Counted from the first letter of the stretch, positions 42,620 through 54,091 are shown. The stretch is 64,000 nucleotides of DNA from Phellopilus nigrolimitatus (GCA_021029095.1 JAJOHG010000009.1:310001-374000), one strand, 5' to 3'. Translations and numbers: made by a program. The notes: generated by a model not told the origin, from the sequence alone.

Positions 42620-44150
42620 GAAATGCGTGGCGCAAGTTGTCAGAGGCTGGAATTAAACCCCGTCTATGCAAATATAGAGTTATGAAACTTTTCATTCATG
42701 AGCGGGAATAAGGATGCCGTACGGACTCGACTGGGTCATCTTGTGGAGATGACGTTTGTTCGTGGTCCCGCGAGTCTGTTTTTTTCTGAAATGAAGTTGC
42801 CGTAGCGCGGTTGTCGTACACGCTTGGGCTCGCCAATACGTTCCCGATGCCGTCCCGGAAGTCTAGGCATAGCCTACGCGCCCGCTGCATTTGCAAATTC
42901 GCTAGGGCACGCCGAGCGGCGCACTGAAACCCGACATGCATGGAGTTTTTCAAAGTCGGCATGCGGGGAAGTTTCTAGCCGCCCTCGAATGCGGACGCGG
43001 TGTGCCTGCGGACGCGATAAAGGCCTGGGCTGGCGCTGAAACGAAGCCGGGCAGGAGCGCAGATCGGGGCTTACGAAATGAGACGACAAAGTCGAGCCCC
43101 TATCGATTTTCCTCCATTCTCGCGGGCTTTCTCGGGGTCCGCCAGTGAATGATCTGCGAGAATAGATTGAAGGTAGGGCAAGCACACGCATGTCCCAGAG
43201 AGCCATAATGCTATTCCGGACGATCATCCCTCATATCGACAGCCGCAACTTACGTTACCGAACGCGGCACTGTGCCTCAACTTCGGCGTCGATACTTACC
43301 AGTGCAGAGGGGACGAGGATACACCCGGAAGAGCCTGCAGGCTACAGCCACACACACATACGTCACGGTCCTTCTGTTCCCGAAGCGCAGCACCGTTCCG
43401 CATCTAGTCCGCCCGCTGAACAGACGCACGAACTCGCGGGAGAAACGGGTGGGGAAACGTATACACAGGAGATCATTTGGAGATCATCTGCAGATCATCT
43501 GTGTGAAAATGCGTGCCTCGATGTCGATGCCGGCCAGCAGAAATGGGCCGATAGGGAGCGAGTGCTAATAGCCATGAGCGTGGGGTCCGCTCGCGCGGGC
43601 CTTCTTGGGTCCGTATTCAGTTTGCCTAGACTTCGCAGCGAGACTTCCTTTGGCGGTTGAATATGCTTCCTCACCATCCAGCAGACCCACAGCATTGCAA
43701 TTGTCCGCGCGCCACGGTGGACTTGGATGGACCGGCCGCAACTCTAAGGCGCACGTAACGTCGTAAGATGCCACAGCATTACAAACCGCTGTTTTGAACG
43801 TTTTGCTTTTTTGTTGTTGGCAACGCGACAATGAGAGCTTTCGGATGCACGCATGAAGAAAAAGGCGAGCGCCGATCACGCGAAAAAGGGACGCGCCGCG
43901 GCACGTGGTCACTGGCGAGCACGCACATCCACAAATCCGATCTGAAGCAGCTCATCTTCGTTATTACGACGTGTTTGACAATTTCTGTGTGCGATTCGAG
44001 CCTGAAAATTGTGCAAATTTGAATGGCGCAAGTTCGGTGTCCCTGAACGCTGATCGACATTTTCGACTGGCCGGCGTGTAGCAAGGCGTGTGGGACCGCT
44101 ACATTCTATCCCGCGTACATGCGACCTCTCATGCGCTGCGCTCATACGCA
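42620..44150. repeat. Composite repeat block at the inner end of the right arm
   Basis: 42620-43170 is the 580-bp segment, 43170-43500 the 350-bp segment, 43500-44150 the segment also found at 23.7, 27.1 and 47 kb. It starts about 300 bp after the GH43 stop. No maintained ORF. Confidence 0.65.
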
Positions 44151-44277
44151 ATAACATCCTACTGCCTATCTAGCCCGTATCTAAATATATCTCTTCATAA
44201 TATAATCCCCAGAAACTACGGTTGCGGGTCGTCCTAATTGGCTACGGTGGAGCACAGGCCGGGAATCCTTTTTCACC

Positions 44278-44753
44278 CTACCTTACAAACCTCCTTCTCT
44301 CTCTCTCATTCTCATCCTCGTGGAATAGCTGGTGATCAGTTTCTACCACGAGAAGCATGAGCTGCAGCTCGAGACACGCGTACGTGAGGTTCTTCCCGAT
44401 CGCCGACATCTGTGTCGGGCGCAAACTCCCGGCGCTGAAACTGCAGGGACAGCGCCATTGGGTGGCGCCCGCTGTTTCGCAGGCACGGTACGTGCGCGAG
44501 CAGATAAGCACCGGGAACAGCATGCGAAAAGAAAACGAATGCGCACTGAGCGATATCCGCACTCCTTCGTTATATCTATCCGACCTGATTCTGAGCGTGC
44601 TCGCGTCTGCCTCTACAAGCTGGCTCTTCATTTCTGGCACACACACGCACACCCATAAGCGCGATAGCAGGAGTGTCAGCTCGGGGCCGTCCGCTCAATC
44701 GCAGGTGAGCGAGCGAGCGCACCCCTGCAAAGCTCGGTATATCTCTTGTTCAT
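44278..44753 (-). CDS. WRCPC-family protein 5 (one module)
   Basis: Exons 44753-44723, 44633-44547, 44471-44278; 312 nt, 103 residues, phase-1 introns. Exon 1 MNKRYTELCR; alpha exon EMKSQLVEADASTLRI; beta exon GATQWRCPCSFSAG, then RPTQMSAIGKNLTYACLELQ, then ETDHQLFHED and a charged tail (ENERERRRFVR). Right-arm partner of gene 4, with a longer C-terminus because of an insertion of GAGA-type bases near the stop. Function unknown. Confidence 0.7.
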
Positions 44754-45400
44754 GTCCTCCTTTTCTTTCAATATGGCGGGCTTGCTTATTTCCTTGTGCG
44801 GAAATGCGATGTCGATAGAGAGAGCTCGCACGCGTCCGGCCTTCTTAAGTATGCAGGCGTGATCCCCTTTGTCCAAGAACAAAACAACGCAAAAGCAAGC
44901 AACTTTGCTTCCACAATCCGACCTTCCATGGTGCGCAGAGACGTCAGGAGAGCATCGGATCCCTTTACGGCCACTACCGGACAAATTTCCTGGCAACATG
45001 GATACCCAGATGACTTATTCAGGCCCACCGGGACGACGTCTTCCGAGCCGCTGCAAAGGACACATCGCAGTGTGGCGGCGGACACAGTTCACGTAGGCAA
45101 AGGCCCCCTTCCGGAAGCCGTCCAATGTGGCTGGCCCCGTTCGTGGCTTGACAACCGGAGGGACTGGGCAGACAGAAAGGGCCGCAGCGCGCTATTGCAG
45201 CTGGAGAACGCTTGGCGGAACTTTGCTGCGCAGAGGGGGGAGCAGCAAACGTGGCTCCAGAGGCAGTTTGCTCTTGATCCTGTTCTTGTGGTTGCACCCA
45301 CAGCCATTGGGGGTTGTCTCTACTAGACTTAAAGGCCGACGTTGAAGCTGCACAGGGACAAGAGAGTAGTGTCATACGCCCAAGCGGTGAACCTAAGGTA
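44754..45400 (-). promoter_or_regulatory. Promoter of WRCPC gene 5
   Basis: TACTTAAG element (44844-44851, read on the minus strand) next to caggcgtgatcccc, followed upstream by the distal promoter block (45000-45350). A 176-codon plus-strand ORF spans this block, but its frame is broken in the other copies. Confidence 0.5.
44844..44851 (-). promoter_or_regulatory. TACTTAAG element of WRCPC gene 5
   Basis: TACTTAAG on the minus strand, about 90 bp before the start codon, preceded by ggatcacgcctgca as in gene 4. Confidence 0.6.
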
Positions 45401-45599
45401 GGGTCATCAGGATGAGGACTGGATTACGAATCGAACAGAAGCCTTCGTGCAGAGTTTTGGTGCCATGCAAGCTTAACAAGCTGTGCGCAGCGAGCTACGA
45501 CATTCATTCTTACGACGTCCCCGGCGGCTAAGGAAGCATTGCTGCCTTGTAGCTTTGTGGATTTGTTTTGGAATATATAGGCGCAGTGTGCGTCGACCG

Positions 45600-47560
45600 T
45601 CCTAGTTGACGCTTGTCAGTTCCAAATCAAGATTCTGACCAGACAATAAATCGGAGCCTACTCGTGTTTTTAAAGATAGGCATGCACACCAACATAGCGC
45701 AATTATGCCAATCCGGTCGATCATCATTCACATCGACAGTCGCAACTGCGTCACTTAACACAGCGCCCTTCCTGACTTCAGCGTTGATATATGCCAGCAC
45801 GGAGAGGGCAGACTCGAAAGGGCCTGCAAGCTGCAGTCACATACATACGTCACCCTCTTCTATCCCCGAAAGACAGCATCGTCTCGGATCTGGTCAGTCC
45901 GATGGTAACAGACGTGCGAACCGCGCGGGAGAAACGCGCGTGGAAATGCATACATGGGATACCGTTTGTTGACCGTCTATGTGAATGCGTGCCCCGATGC
46001 TGATGCCAAGCAGCATAAATGTGCATGGCGCAAGTCGTCAGAGGCTGGAATGAAGCCCCGTCTACGCAATATAGAGTCATGGAAGATCTCATTCATGGGC
46101 AGGAATAAGGACGCCATATCGACACGGCCGGGGCATGTTACGGAGATGACGTCGTGCTCGTGGCTCCAGCGAGCCCGTTCTGAAATGCAGATTGTTATAG
46201 TCGATCCGCAGCTTTCTCGCACACGCTGGTCCTTGCCGATCCGTTTTTGACGCCGTCCCGGAAGCCTAGGCAGAGCCCGGGGGCCATGCGCCCGCTGCAC
46301 CTGCAATTGCAAATTCGCCAGCTAGCCAGCGCAAATCGAGCGGCGCGCTGAAACCCGATGCGCATGGGGGGTTTTCAAAGTCGGCCATGCGGCGAGATGA
46401 TTCCCGGCCACCCTCGAATTTGGACACGGTGTGCCTGCAGCTAGGGCTAGCTAGTACTGAGGGCAAAGCGCGGATCGGGGGCTTACGAGACGAGACGACA
46501 ACGAGGCAGTCGAGCCCCTGTCGAGTTTCCTCCATTCTTGCGGGGTTCCTCGGGGTCCGCCAATGAATGATCTGCGAGAATAATTGAAGGTAGGGCATGC
46601 ACATGCGTGTCCCAGAGAGCCATAATGCTGATCCAGACGATCATCCCTCATATCGACGAGCGCAAATTGCGTCACCGCACGCAGCACCTTTCTCGGCTTC
46701 AGCGTCGACATTTGCAAGCGCAGAGAGGGCACGGTTAGACCCGGAAAGGCCTGCAGGCTGCAGCCACATACACATACGTCACCGTCCTTCTCCCCCCGAA
46801 GCGCAGTAGGTATCATCCCGGATCTAGTCCGCTGGTGACAGACGCGCGAACTCGCGGGAGAAACGACTGGGGAAATGTATACATGGGAGATCGTTTGAGA
46901 TCATCTGCAGATCATCTGTGTGAAAATGCGTGCCTCAATGTCGATGCCGGCCAGCAGAAAACGAGCCGATAGGGATAGAATGCTACGAGCGTGAGTCCGC
47001 CCGAGAGTTCTCGCGCGGGCCTTCTTGGATCCATATTCAGTTTGCCTAGGCTACGCAATTAGCTCGAACAAGCCTTCCTTCGGCGGGTGAATAAGTTGCC
47101 TCATTCAAACTTACCGTCCAGCAGACCCACAGCCTTTCAATTGTCCACGCGCCAAGCTGAGCTTCAATGGGCCGGCCGCAACTCTACAGAGTAAGTATTT
47201 TCGTTGGAGAACCCGCAGCATTTTCGAACCGTCGTTTTGAACGTTTTGCTCTCTTCTTGATGGCAACGCGACATCGAGAGCTCTCGGATGCACGCAGGAA
47301 GAAGAAAAAAATGAGTGCCGATCACACGAAGGGGGACGCGCCGCGGCACGTCACACGTGGTCACTGGCGAGCACGTACATCCACAAATACGACGTCGCTT
47401 TTCTCTCAAACAGCTCGTCTTCGTTCCTATGACGTGCTCGACCATTTCTGGTGGAGATTCGAGCCGGAAAAATTGTGCGAACCTGAACCGCGTAAGTTCA
47501 GCGTTCCTGAACGCCGATCGACATTTCGCCTGGTTAACTTATGTAGCAAGACTTGTGGGT
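45600..47560. repeat. Composite repeat block, inverted copy of 23.6-25.45 kb
   Basis: 45640-45990 is the 350-bp segment, 46010-46590 the 580-bp segment, 46590-46940 a second direct copy of the 350-bp segment, 46940-47560 the segment shared with 23.75, 27.2 and 43.8 kb. Order and orientation mirror the left arm. 45400-45600 is arm sequence with no gene. Confidence 0.7.
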
Positions 47561-47644
47561 CCGCTGCATTGTATTGCGCCACTACACGTACACACGGCCG
47601 GCCTCATACGCAATAAAATCCTATACTGCCTGTCTAGTCTGCAC

Positions 47645-48226
47645 TTACAGCTATTTGCAAAAATGATGGCAGTTGCCGCGGGTCAGAATGAAATGAAAGA
47701 GTTCACGACTTAGTGAGATTTCGACGCGGCGAGCGTGGGAACACGCGTGGACGTCGTACAGCCCCTTGCCAAAAGTTTATCCCGCCCCCCGTCTTTAATG
47801 TAATCTTGACATTATTCTATCAAATTATCCGCTGTCCTCCAGAAAAATCTTACCTACGTTATAAATGATAAGTAACATCTGTGCAAATTTTGAAGAGGAT
47901 CCATGAAGTAATGAGCTTGGAAGGTGGGGTCTGAATATCTGCACAAAAATGGTACTCTTTTCAACATTTTTTAGCTGATATAAATTCAGTGAAAACAGTT
48001 CTAGACCTGATAATTTTACAACCTGTATAACTAAATAGCATATAGATGGTCTGAACTTACAGGATTTTCTGTGATACGTAGTGAAGAGTTACAGGGCTTA
48101 CAAGGAGCTTTGAGCAAAAAATGGTCCAGTTAAAACTGGAGCAATACACGACGTCCACGCGTGTTCCCACTCTTTCATTTCATTCTGACCAACGGCAACT
48201 GCCACCATTTTTGCAAATAGCTGTAA
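47645..48226. mobile_element. MITE-like element with long imperfect inverted repeats
   Basis: Ends read inward TTACAGCTATTTGCAAAAATG, then gtggcagttgccg-like, tcagaatgaaatgaaagag and gtgggaacacgcgtggacgtcgt. The left repeat carries an extra 33 bp. The interior is AT-rich and non-coding. The similar flanks on both sides (agacttgtggg ... cattactacacgtac) come from the surrounding arm repeat. No clear target-site duplication; not present in the left arm. Confidence 0.65.
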
Positions 48227-48428
48227 TTACTGTCCGGCAGACCCACAGCGTTTCAACTGCCCAAGACTTGTGGGACCACTGCGCTATATTGCATTACTAC
48301 ACGTACATGTACGGGCACTCATGCAAAAATGTCTTCTACCGCCTGCCTGCCTAGTCCGAACCTAAATTTATCTCTCCATAATCCTCAGAAACACTGCAAT
48401 TAAGAGTTGTCCCAAGCGGCTGTGGGAC

Positions 48429-48918
48429 TCATACTCGCACAGGCGCGAAGCTACCATATCCTACATCCCCATTATGTTGTTCGTGATCGATAGATGTCCG
48501 CAAGAGCTCTATTCTCATTTCCAAGCACGCGTCCTCGAAGTCCTTCCCAACCGCGTATATATCCCCCGGGCGTCGGCGAAGAAACTTGCACGCAGGGTCA
48601 CAAATCCATTTGGTAGCGCCCTCTGTTCCGCAAGCGCGCGTGCGTGCAGCCAGGGCACCGTAAGCACGGGCGCAGCATGTGGAAAAAACGAATGCGCACC
48701 TAAAAATATCCTCACTTTACCGTCAGGTAACCTATCCCTCATGATTTCGAACCGGTCTGTGTCTGCCGCCACAAGCTGCCTCCTTAATTCTGGCACACCG
48801 CACGCGCGATAACAGGACTGTCAGCGCGGGGCCGTCCGCTGCATCGCAGGTAAGTGAGCTTACCTTTGCGAAGGTCAGCATATGCGGTCTTCCTAACTTC
48901 AGCATCCGGGTCGTTCAT
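48429..48918 (-). CDS. WRCPC-family protein 6 (one module, variant motif)
   Basis: Exons 48918-48864, 48789-48700, 48622-48429; 339 nt, 112 residues, phase-1 introns. Exon 1 MNDPDAEVRKTAYADLRK ends like the pre-module exons of genes 1 and 2 (AYFNLRK, AYRDLRK). The alpha exon has 30 codons (ELRRQLVAADTDRFEIMRDR). The beta exon starts GATKWICDPACKF, so CPC is changed to C-D-P-A-C, then AVGKDFEDACLEMRIELL. It sits where gene 3 lies in the left arm but is not its close relative. Function unknown. Confidence 0.65.
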
Positions 48919-49015
48919 GTTCTCTTTTCCTCCAAATTTCAAGCTGGCGGGTTTGCTTAGTTCCTTGTGCGGAGAAGTGTGATGTAGATAGCGATTTCAC
49001 ATATGTCTGACATTT

Positions 49016-49023
49016 CTTAAGTA
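49016..49023 (-). promoter_or_regulatory. TACTTAAG element of WRCPC gene 6
   Basis: TACTTAAG on the minus strand about 98 bp before the start codon, preceded by ggatcacgtctgtg. The distal promoter block lies at about 49150-49400. Confidence 0.6.
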
Positions 49024-49399
49024 CACAGACGTGATCCCCTTCAAGACAAAACAGAGCAAGAGCAAGCGCCTTTGCTTCCGCAAAGTATGCAGAGACGTTA
49101 CGGGACCATCGAATCCCCTTGCGGTTATTACTCGACGACTTTCCTAGCAACATATATGCCCGGATGGCTTGTTCAGGCCCACCGGGACGACGTCGTCCGA
49201 GTCGTTACAAAGGACACGTCGCAGTGTGGCGGCGGACACAATCCGCGTAGGCAAAGCGCCTGCCGGAAGCTATCCAATGTGGCTGGCCCCGTCCGTGCTC
49301 GACAACCGGAGGGCCGTGTATGGACTGGGCAGCCAGAAAGTGGCCTTAACGTGCTATTGCAGCACCAAAGAGCGCTCGATTTCATACGCTATAGTTCCT

Positions 49400-49785
49400 C
49401 ATTTCTTATGTCTGATTCGCTTTTCCCTGGCAACGCAGCAATGAGCTCTCGGGTGCAGGAGGAAAAAAAGTGAGCTCGAAAGAACGCGCCTTACGCACGT
49501 GGTACATTCGTACAGATAGTAATAAATATTGCCACATCCACAATTGCGGGTTGTCACTCTTCTCGAGATGATTCGTCTTCCATAATATGACATGCTTACC
49601 TATTTTCGTTTCTATTCGAATGATAGGATGGCGGTAATTTGAATAAAAAAGCTTAATAACTCTTTTGTGTTGGACAACGCTCCGGAAATTGAAATTTTAA
49701 AATTGTAAGACCACTGTTTTAAGTACCGATGTCGTGCGGCATCTCTCTTCGCACGAGTTAAATTACAACTGACTATGTAGACCAT
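49400..49785. other. Spacer between WRCPC genes 6 and 2
   Basis: 49680-49785 matches the left arm just after gene 1. About 49440-49660 has no left-arm match and no recognisable gene. Confidence 0.4.
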
Positions 49786-51194
49786 TCAATCACACTCAGT
49801 AACTACGATCGCAGGTTGCCTCAGTCTAGACTTGAATTTCGACCACAACTTGCAAGTCGCATCCAACGCGCCGGCCTTCGCACCAGTCTTGCCACCAGCA
49901 ATAGCAGTCTGTCGCTGTGCCTGCACCTTCGCCTCCAACAGCTGCTCCCGCAGCTGCTGTATTGCATCCAGCAGATCCTCACGATCCATGAGTATCTTCC
50001 GGTAAGATCTATATTTCTTCGGCACTCCTTTCTGTCTGTTCAAATGGTGCTTGATGTGGTCGACATCTGTCTCCAAGAGAGCGATGTGCAGCGCGAAATA
50101 TGCGTCCTCAGCATCCCATCCATTTGCGCGCATGTCTTTCGGCTGCTTGCGTGGGCCGTTACTGTTGTAATCACAAGGGCAGTACCATTTGGTAGCATGC
50201 ACTGTCTCGCAAGTAGTAGACAGCAGTCAGGCTAACTTATACAAAGACTTTAAGGGGGAGAAAAACACGCACATATTGCTACTCTCACAAGCGGCCCGTC
50301 ATTAGGAGCAATCTGGATTTCGTACTTGCCACGTTCTGAAGCCTCGAGCTGCCTCTTTAGTTCTGTGGCATATCGCGAGTACGATAAAACGTCAGCATAC
50401 TCCCTTCCAGACATAAATGAACGCGCTTGCCTTCTTGAAGATCACGATATGCGTCGATCGCATCCTCTTTCTCCTCCACAATTTTCTCATTCGACTGCTC
50501 GTGCTCCCTTCCCTTCAATAGAATATTCAAGTTCTTCAGGTTCTTGAGTGCGTACCGCTCGCGCTTGCGCATCTTAATCACCGCTTGGTACGTCTCCCAA
50601 GCTATCGAGCCTACATCCTTTTGGTCGGAATGCTGGCAGACATGCTTGATATCTGCCTCCACGAGCTTGATATGCAGTGCAAGATGCGCGTCCTCGACGT
50701 CCTGACCCTCTGCGCGCATGTCTTTCGGCTGTGTGCGTGTGTAAAGGTTGTACTCGCAAGGACAGCGCCATTCAGTAGCATACACTACTTCGCAGATACG
50801 AAAGAGTATTCAGGTCACCATCAAGCACTGGCACGGCGTGTGAAAATAACAAATGCGTACGTATGGCTATCTTCACGAGTGGCCCGCCGGTAGGTATGAC
50901 TTCGATATTGAATTTTGTAGTTTCTGATTTTGTAAGCTGGTTCACTACCTCTGTTGCATATCACAAGTAGGAGGGGATTAGAATTGTTCGCACGCCAGCA
51001 TAACCTCATTTAAAATTGAAGAGCTTACCCCTCTGAAGGTTATAATATGCATTGTTCGTACTCTCTTTTGCAGCCGCGATGGATGCCGCTATTTCCTCCT
51101 CCGACTCTTTACGCTTCAATTGGTGTTGGTCCGGAACTGACAAGGTGTCATTATTAAACCGCCTGGCGCGTCGTTCAGTCGCCTCGGAAGGCAT
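49786..51194 (-). CDS. WRCPC-family protein 2 (two modules)
   Basis: Right-arm partner of gene 1 with identical exon sizes except the last: 51194-51029, 50950-50861, 50784-50431, 50362-50273, 50201-49786; 1116 nt, 371 residues. Modules: LYATEWRCPCEYN ... QPKDMRAEGQDVEDAHLALH and LHATKWYCPCDYN ... QPKDMRANGWDAEDAYFALH. The GC donor of intron 3 (G|GCAAGC) is kept. The stop of gene 1 (TAG after KSRLR) reads CAA here, so the protein runs on for ten residues (QPAIVVTECD). The beta-1 core differs from gene 1 by about one residue in 49, while the following linker differs at many positions. Probably functional; activity unknown. Confidence 0.75.
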
Positions 51195-51233
51195 TTGATA
51201 TAGACAGAAAACCCAGAAATGCCAGGCTTCTGT

Positions 51234-51241
51234 CTTAAGTA
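51234..51241 (-). promoter_or_regulatory. TACTTAAG element of WRCPC gene 2
   Basis: TACTTAAG on the minus strand, about 40 bp before the start codon, with the same surrounding bases as gene 1. Confidence 0.6.
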
Positions 51242-52152
51242 TGCACGAGTCATCCTCTTTTATGCAAAGGACATTTGAAGCGAGAGCAAAATTGATTCAA
51301 CAACTTGACCTGCATTGAATTTGCTTAAAGTTATTGCTGGAGGACTTTCCTTGGTAACATATCCCAGGAGCTCAATTCCTGATTTAGGCCCTCGGGGGAA
51401 ATTCGACCGAGTCGCTGCAAAGGCGAGTCAAAGAGGGGCGCAATCTAGGCAAAGTTCCTGCCATAACTTGTCAAATGTGGCTGGGTTCATTCGGAAAGTT
51501 CCGAAACTTGTGCTATGTGCAGCTAAATGATTCTGGCTGAGTTGAGTAGAAGAAGGGGGATTAATTCACTATCGTGGCTGGAACGCAAGTTCCCCGTGTA
51601 ACGAGACAGCCGCACTGCCGGATCCGGCACTGGTATTACAGCCACCTCCGTGCTCGCGCGGTGTCCCATGAACGTATTTGAAGTGTCTCCAACAGAAGTT
51701 AGACCTGAGCGTGGAACTGCACAATCAGGAAACTAGTTATACTTGTGACATACGCCTGTGCCTCCACGGTGGTGATAGAGTGCGGGATTAGAGGGTCATC
51801 GGGTATTTGATCATTACAAGCTTGACATCAAGAATAATCACATGAAGCTGTCGCCACGGAAGATCAACAGGCCTTCAAGATGCTTATTCTCACAATGTCC
51901 CAGGAGACTAAGGAAGCAGTAGTTGACCGTAGTTTCACACAATGGACACAGTGGTCTCCAACAGTCTTAGCGGCCGTTTGTCAGGGTTTGAAACAAGAAA
52001 CTATTCTCGTTTCTATCTAAGACTAGCCTGCACCTCTATCTCCTAGGATCGCTCTGTGTTATGGAAGTAAATTGTACGAATTTGTGCAGGTACTTTGAAC
52101 GTGGATTGGCCACCGTCACGAGAGCCGTGCTCAACACTCAAGATCCATGAAC
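51242..52152. other. Intergenic arm sequence
   Basis: Reverse complement of about 14815-15770, including the WRCPC distal promoter (51330-51530). No gene. Confidence 0.5.
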
Positions 52153-52277
52153 TACACCACATGGTTAATCGCAGAGGCTGAAATTTGTGTGGAGTGACTT
52201 ACACATTGTCGAACTGGTATTTGTAGGCCTTTTACCTCAATGACTATGTTCTTCGACTGCTTTCTATTCCACCCCGG
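52153..52277. repeat. Direct repeat, left border of the 4.2-kb inserted block
   Basis: 125 bp beginning tacaccacatggttaatcgc and ending ctattccaccccgg, repeated at 56492-56616. The left arm has one copy (about 14690-14815, inverted). Confidence 0.85.
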
Positions 52278-52519
52278 TCGTCGGCGACGACGTCGAGGCG
52301 AACCTCGGCGGCGGCGCCGTCGATCTGGGCTTGTGGCGCGTCTTGGGTATGCTCCTGTGGATATTGTGTGAAAGGACTGGCTGACTTTATGCTCTAGTTA
52401 AGACGGGAAAGTACCGTCCGGGCGACGAGAGTCGGCCGGGGGTGCGCCCTCCAGACGAGGTGCAGGACTCGTTTGCGGCGTTCGTGGACGATCTCGTGCA
52501 CCCAATCCTTCTATTTTGA
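52278..52519 (+). pseudogene. 3' end of an unidentified gene, cut by the block border
   Basis: Open frame from the border (VVGDDVEANLGGGAVDLGLW), an intron (GTATGC ... CTCTAG), then VKTGKYRPGDESRPGVRPPD ... FAAFVDDLVHPILLF and a stop. Splice sites and composition look like a real terminal exon pair. The 5' part is missing. Family not recognised. Confidence 0.45.
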
Positions 52520-52629
52520 GCGCTTCCGTCGCTCGGACGTGAACAAGGTACATGCATCACAACGTACATTTGTCCTTCTGTCCCTCTGCCGAAACTTGCG
52601 AGGTTGAAAGGTCGCGACGACCGAGGTAA

Positions 52630-53087
52630 CAGCGCACAGACGGGTAGCCCAGAAACGACCGCAACCTGCTGCGAAGTGAAGTTTCGAGCCATGAAAAGCG
52701 TAAGAATAACGCACCAGTACCGCTGTCTGAACGAATTGTCTCTTGCACGACTTCATGATACTACCGCGCGCACGCATTGCCATGAGCCCGCACACGAAGG
52801 GACACACATACTCGGAAGACATACAAGAATAGGCCTGGAACGCGTCAACGACATCAGCCAAAGCATTCCTGCCACAAAGAAAAGAGAGCGCGCACTTGTA
52901 GTTCGGGTTCATGTACCGGCCGTTCACGGTTCACCCCCCTGTACGCGCGAATGCCGGAGTCGACGCTGACGCCCGCGCCCGTGAGCACGGCAGCATTCCC
53001 GGGCGAGAGGAACGCAGATATGCGCTCGACCGCTGTTGTCTTGCGCGAGCAGAGACGTCGGGATGGTCGGGACAGAGATTGGCGCGT
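52630..53087 (-). pseudogene. Sirtuin (SIR2/SIRT4-like) gene fragment
   Basis: Encodes the sirtuin NAD-binding start AVLTGAGVSVDSGIRAYRG, then NGRYMNPNYK and RSFLGYPSVR in separate frames. The expected start (a RISVPTIPTSL-like leader) has ACG instead of ATG and is out of frame with AVLTGAG. A GTGAACC/GTGAAC duplication shifts the frame after AYRG. The catalytic His and zinc-binding Cys parts are absent. A dead, truncated copy. Confidence 0.8.
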
Positions 53088-54091
53088 CTGAGTCAGCGAT
53101 CCAGCTCTATTCGAACCGCGATGCTCTCGCTCGATGCAATCCTTACCTTGGGGAGGTCTAAAGCGGACACAAACCATTGTTCTCTGCATCAAGAGAACGT
53201 GCATAGTCGACGAGGAGAAGTTGGTAAGGGTGCTCTGGGTGAATGTTCACAATTTGTTTTAGACCGAAGAACACCGCTTGTACACGAGACGAAGAGTCTG
53301 TATCGATCTCGGGCATTACTTGAGTGCCGCCTGAGGATGCTTGGAGAAACTACGAGAGTTGGCGAGCTTCAGGAAAAGCGGCGTCGACGGTGAAATGAGG
53401 TGTATGTCTGGATTAGGCTCCGACGACGTCCCCGAAATCATGCGCACACTCAGCACGCAGTTCGTTGGAATGTGTCTTCTCAATCAGCACATACAAAAGT
53501 CAAAAAACAGATTCATCGCGGCACAAGAATGCTATTCTGCTCAATGGAGGACGGGATTATCGTATGGAGAGGCATCTCAAGAAAGGATGCAGTTCGTAAT
53601 ATCGTCTTTGACTGCATGGAATCACCGTTCCTTGTCATCGCTTCTTACTGAAATCACCGTCAAGACTTTGAAGCGAGGACGAGAACCACTCCGGTCCTGC
53701 GGCCTCTCCAACTGGAGTATGCAGCATGCTTGGCTCCATGCGTTTCTCTGCATCCTGTAGCGGAGACAGTCCCGACCGATGCTAGCCGCCACATTTTACA
53801 ACCCTTCCTTGTTGGTCCCGAGTCCCGACAGGTTTTGCAGTATGCATATTTCTCTGGTTTTTCCCTTGCATCCTGTAGCGGAGAATCTCCAGAGCGATGC
53901 CAGCCGCCACACTTACCTGAATGGACCCGATTCCCGACAAAATTGCTTCCTGCTCCGCGCAAACTTGGGCTTGTAACCATTACCGCGGACAAGTAACCAT
54001 TGTTGTAGCTGGTTACGAGCCTGGCGCAAACTGCGTGAGGCATATAAAAGACGAGCCCTGCCGCGTACCATAGCCATTGAACCATCTAACA
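53088..54091. other. Intergenic part of the inserted block
   Basis: No gene supported. It carries a roughly 50-bp direct repeat (tgcatcctgtagcggaga ... gccgccaca) at about 53749 and 53877, period 128 bp. The last 100 bp have catataaaagacgagc (about 54040), a probable TATA box for the next gene. Confidence 0.45.

Noticed and set aside
44796..45326. 176-codon plus-strand ORF in the WRCPC distal promoter (LDNRRDWADRKGRSALLQLE)
   Set aside because: The segment recurs in four copies and stays partly open, but reading frames shift between copies, so a conserved protein is not supported.
53341..53760. 139-codon ORF in the inserted block
   Set aside because: No domain, contains part of a direct repeat, no splice or promoter support.
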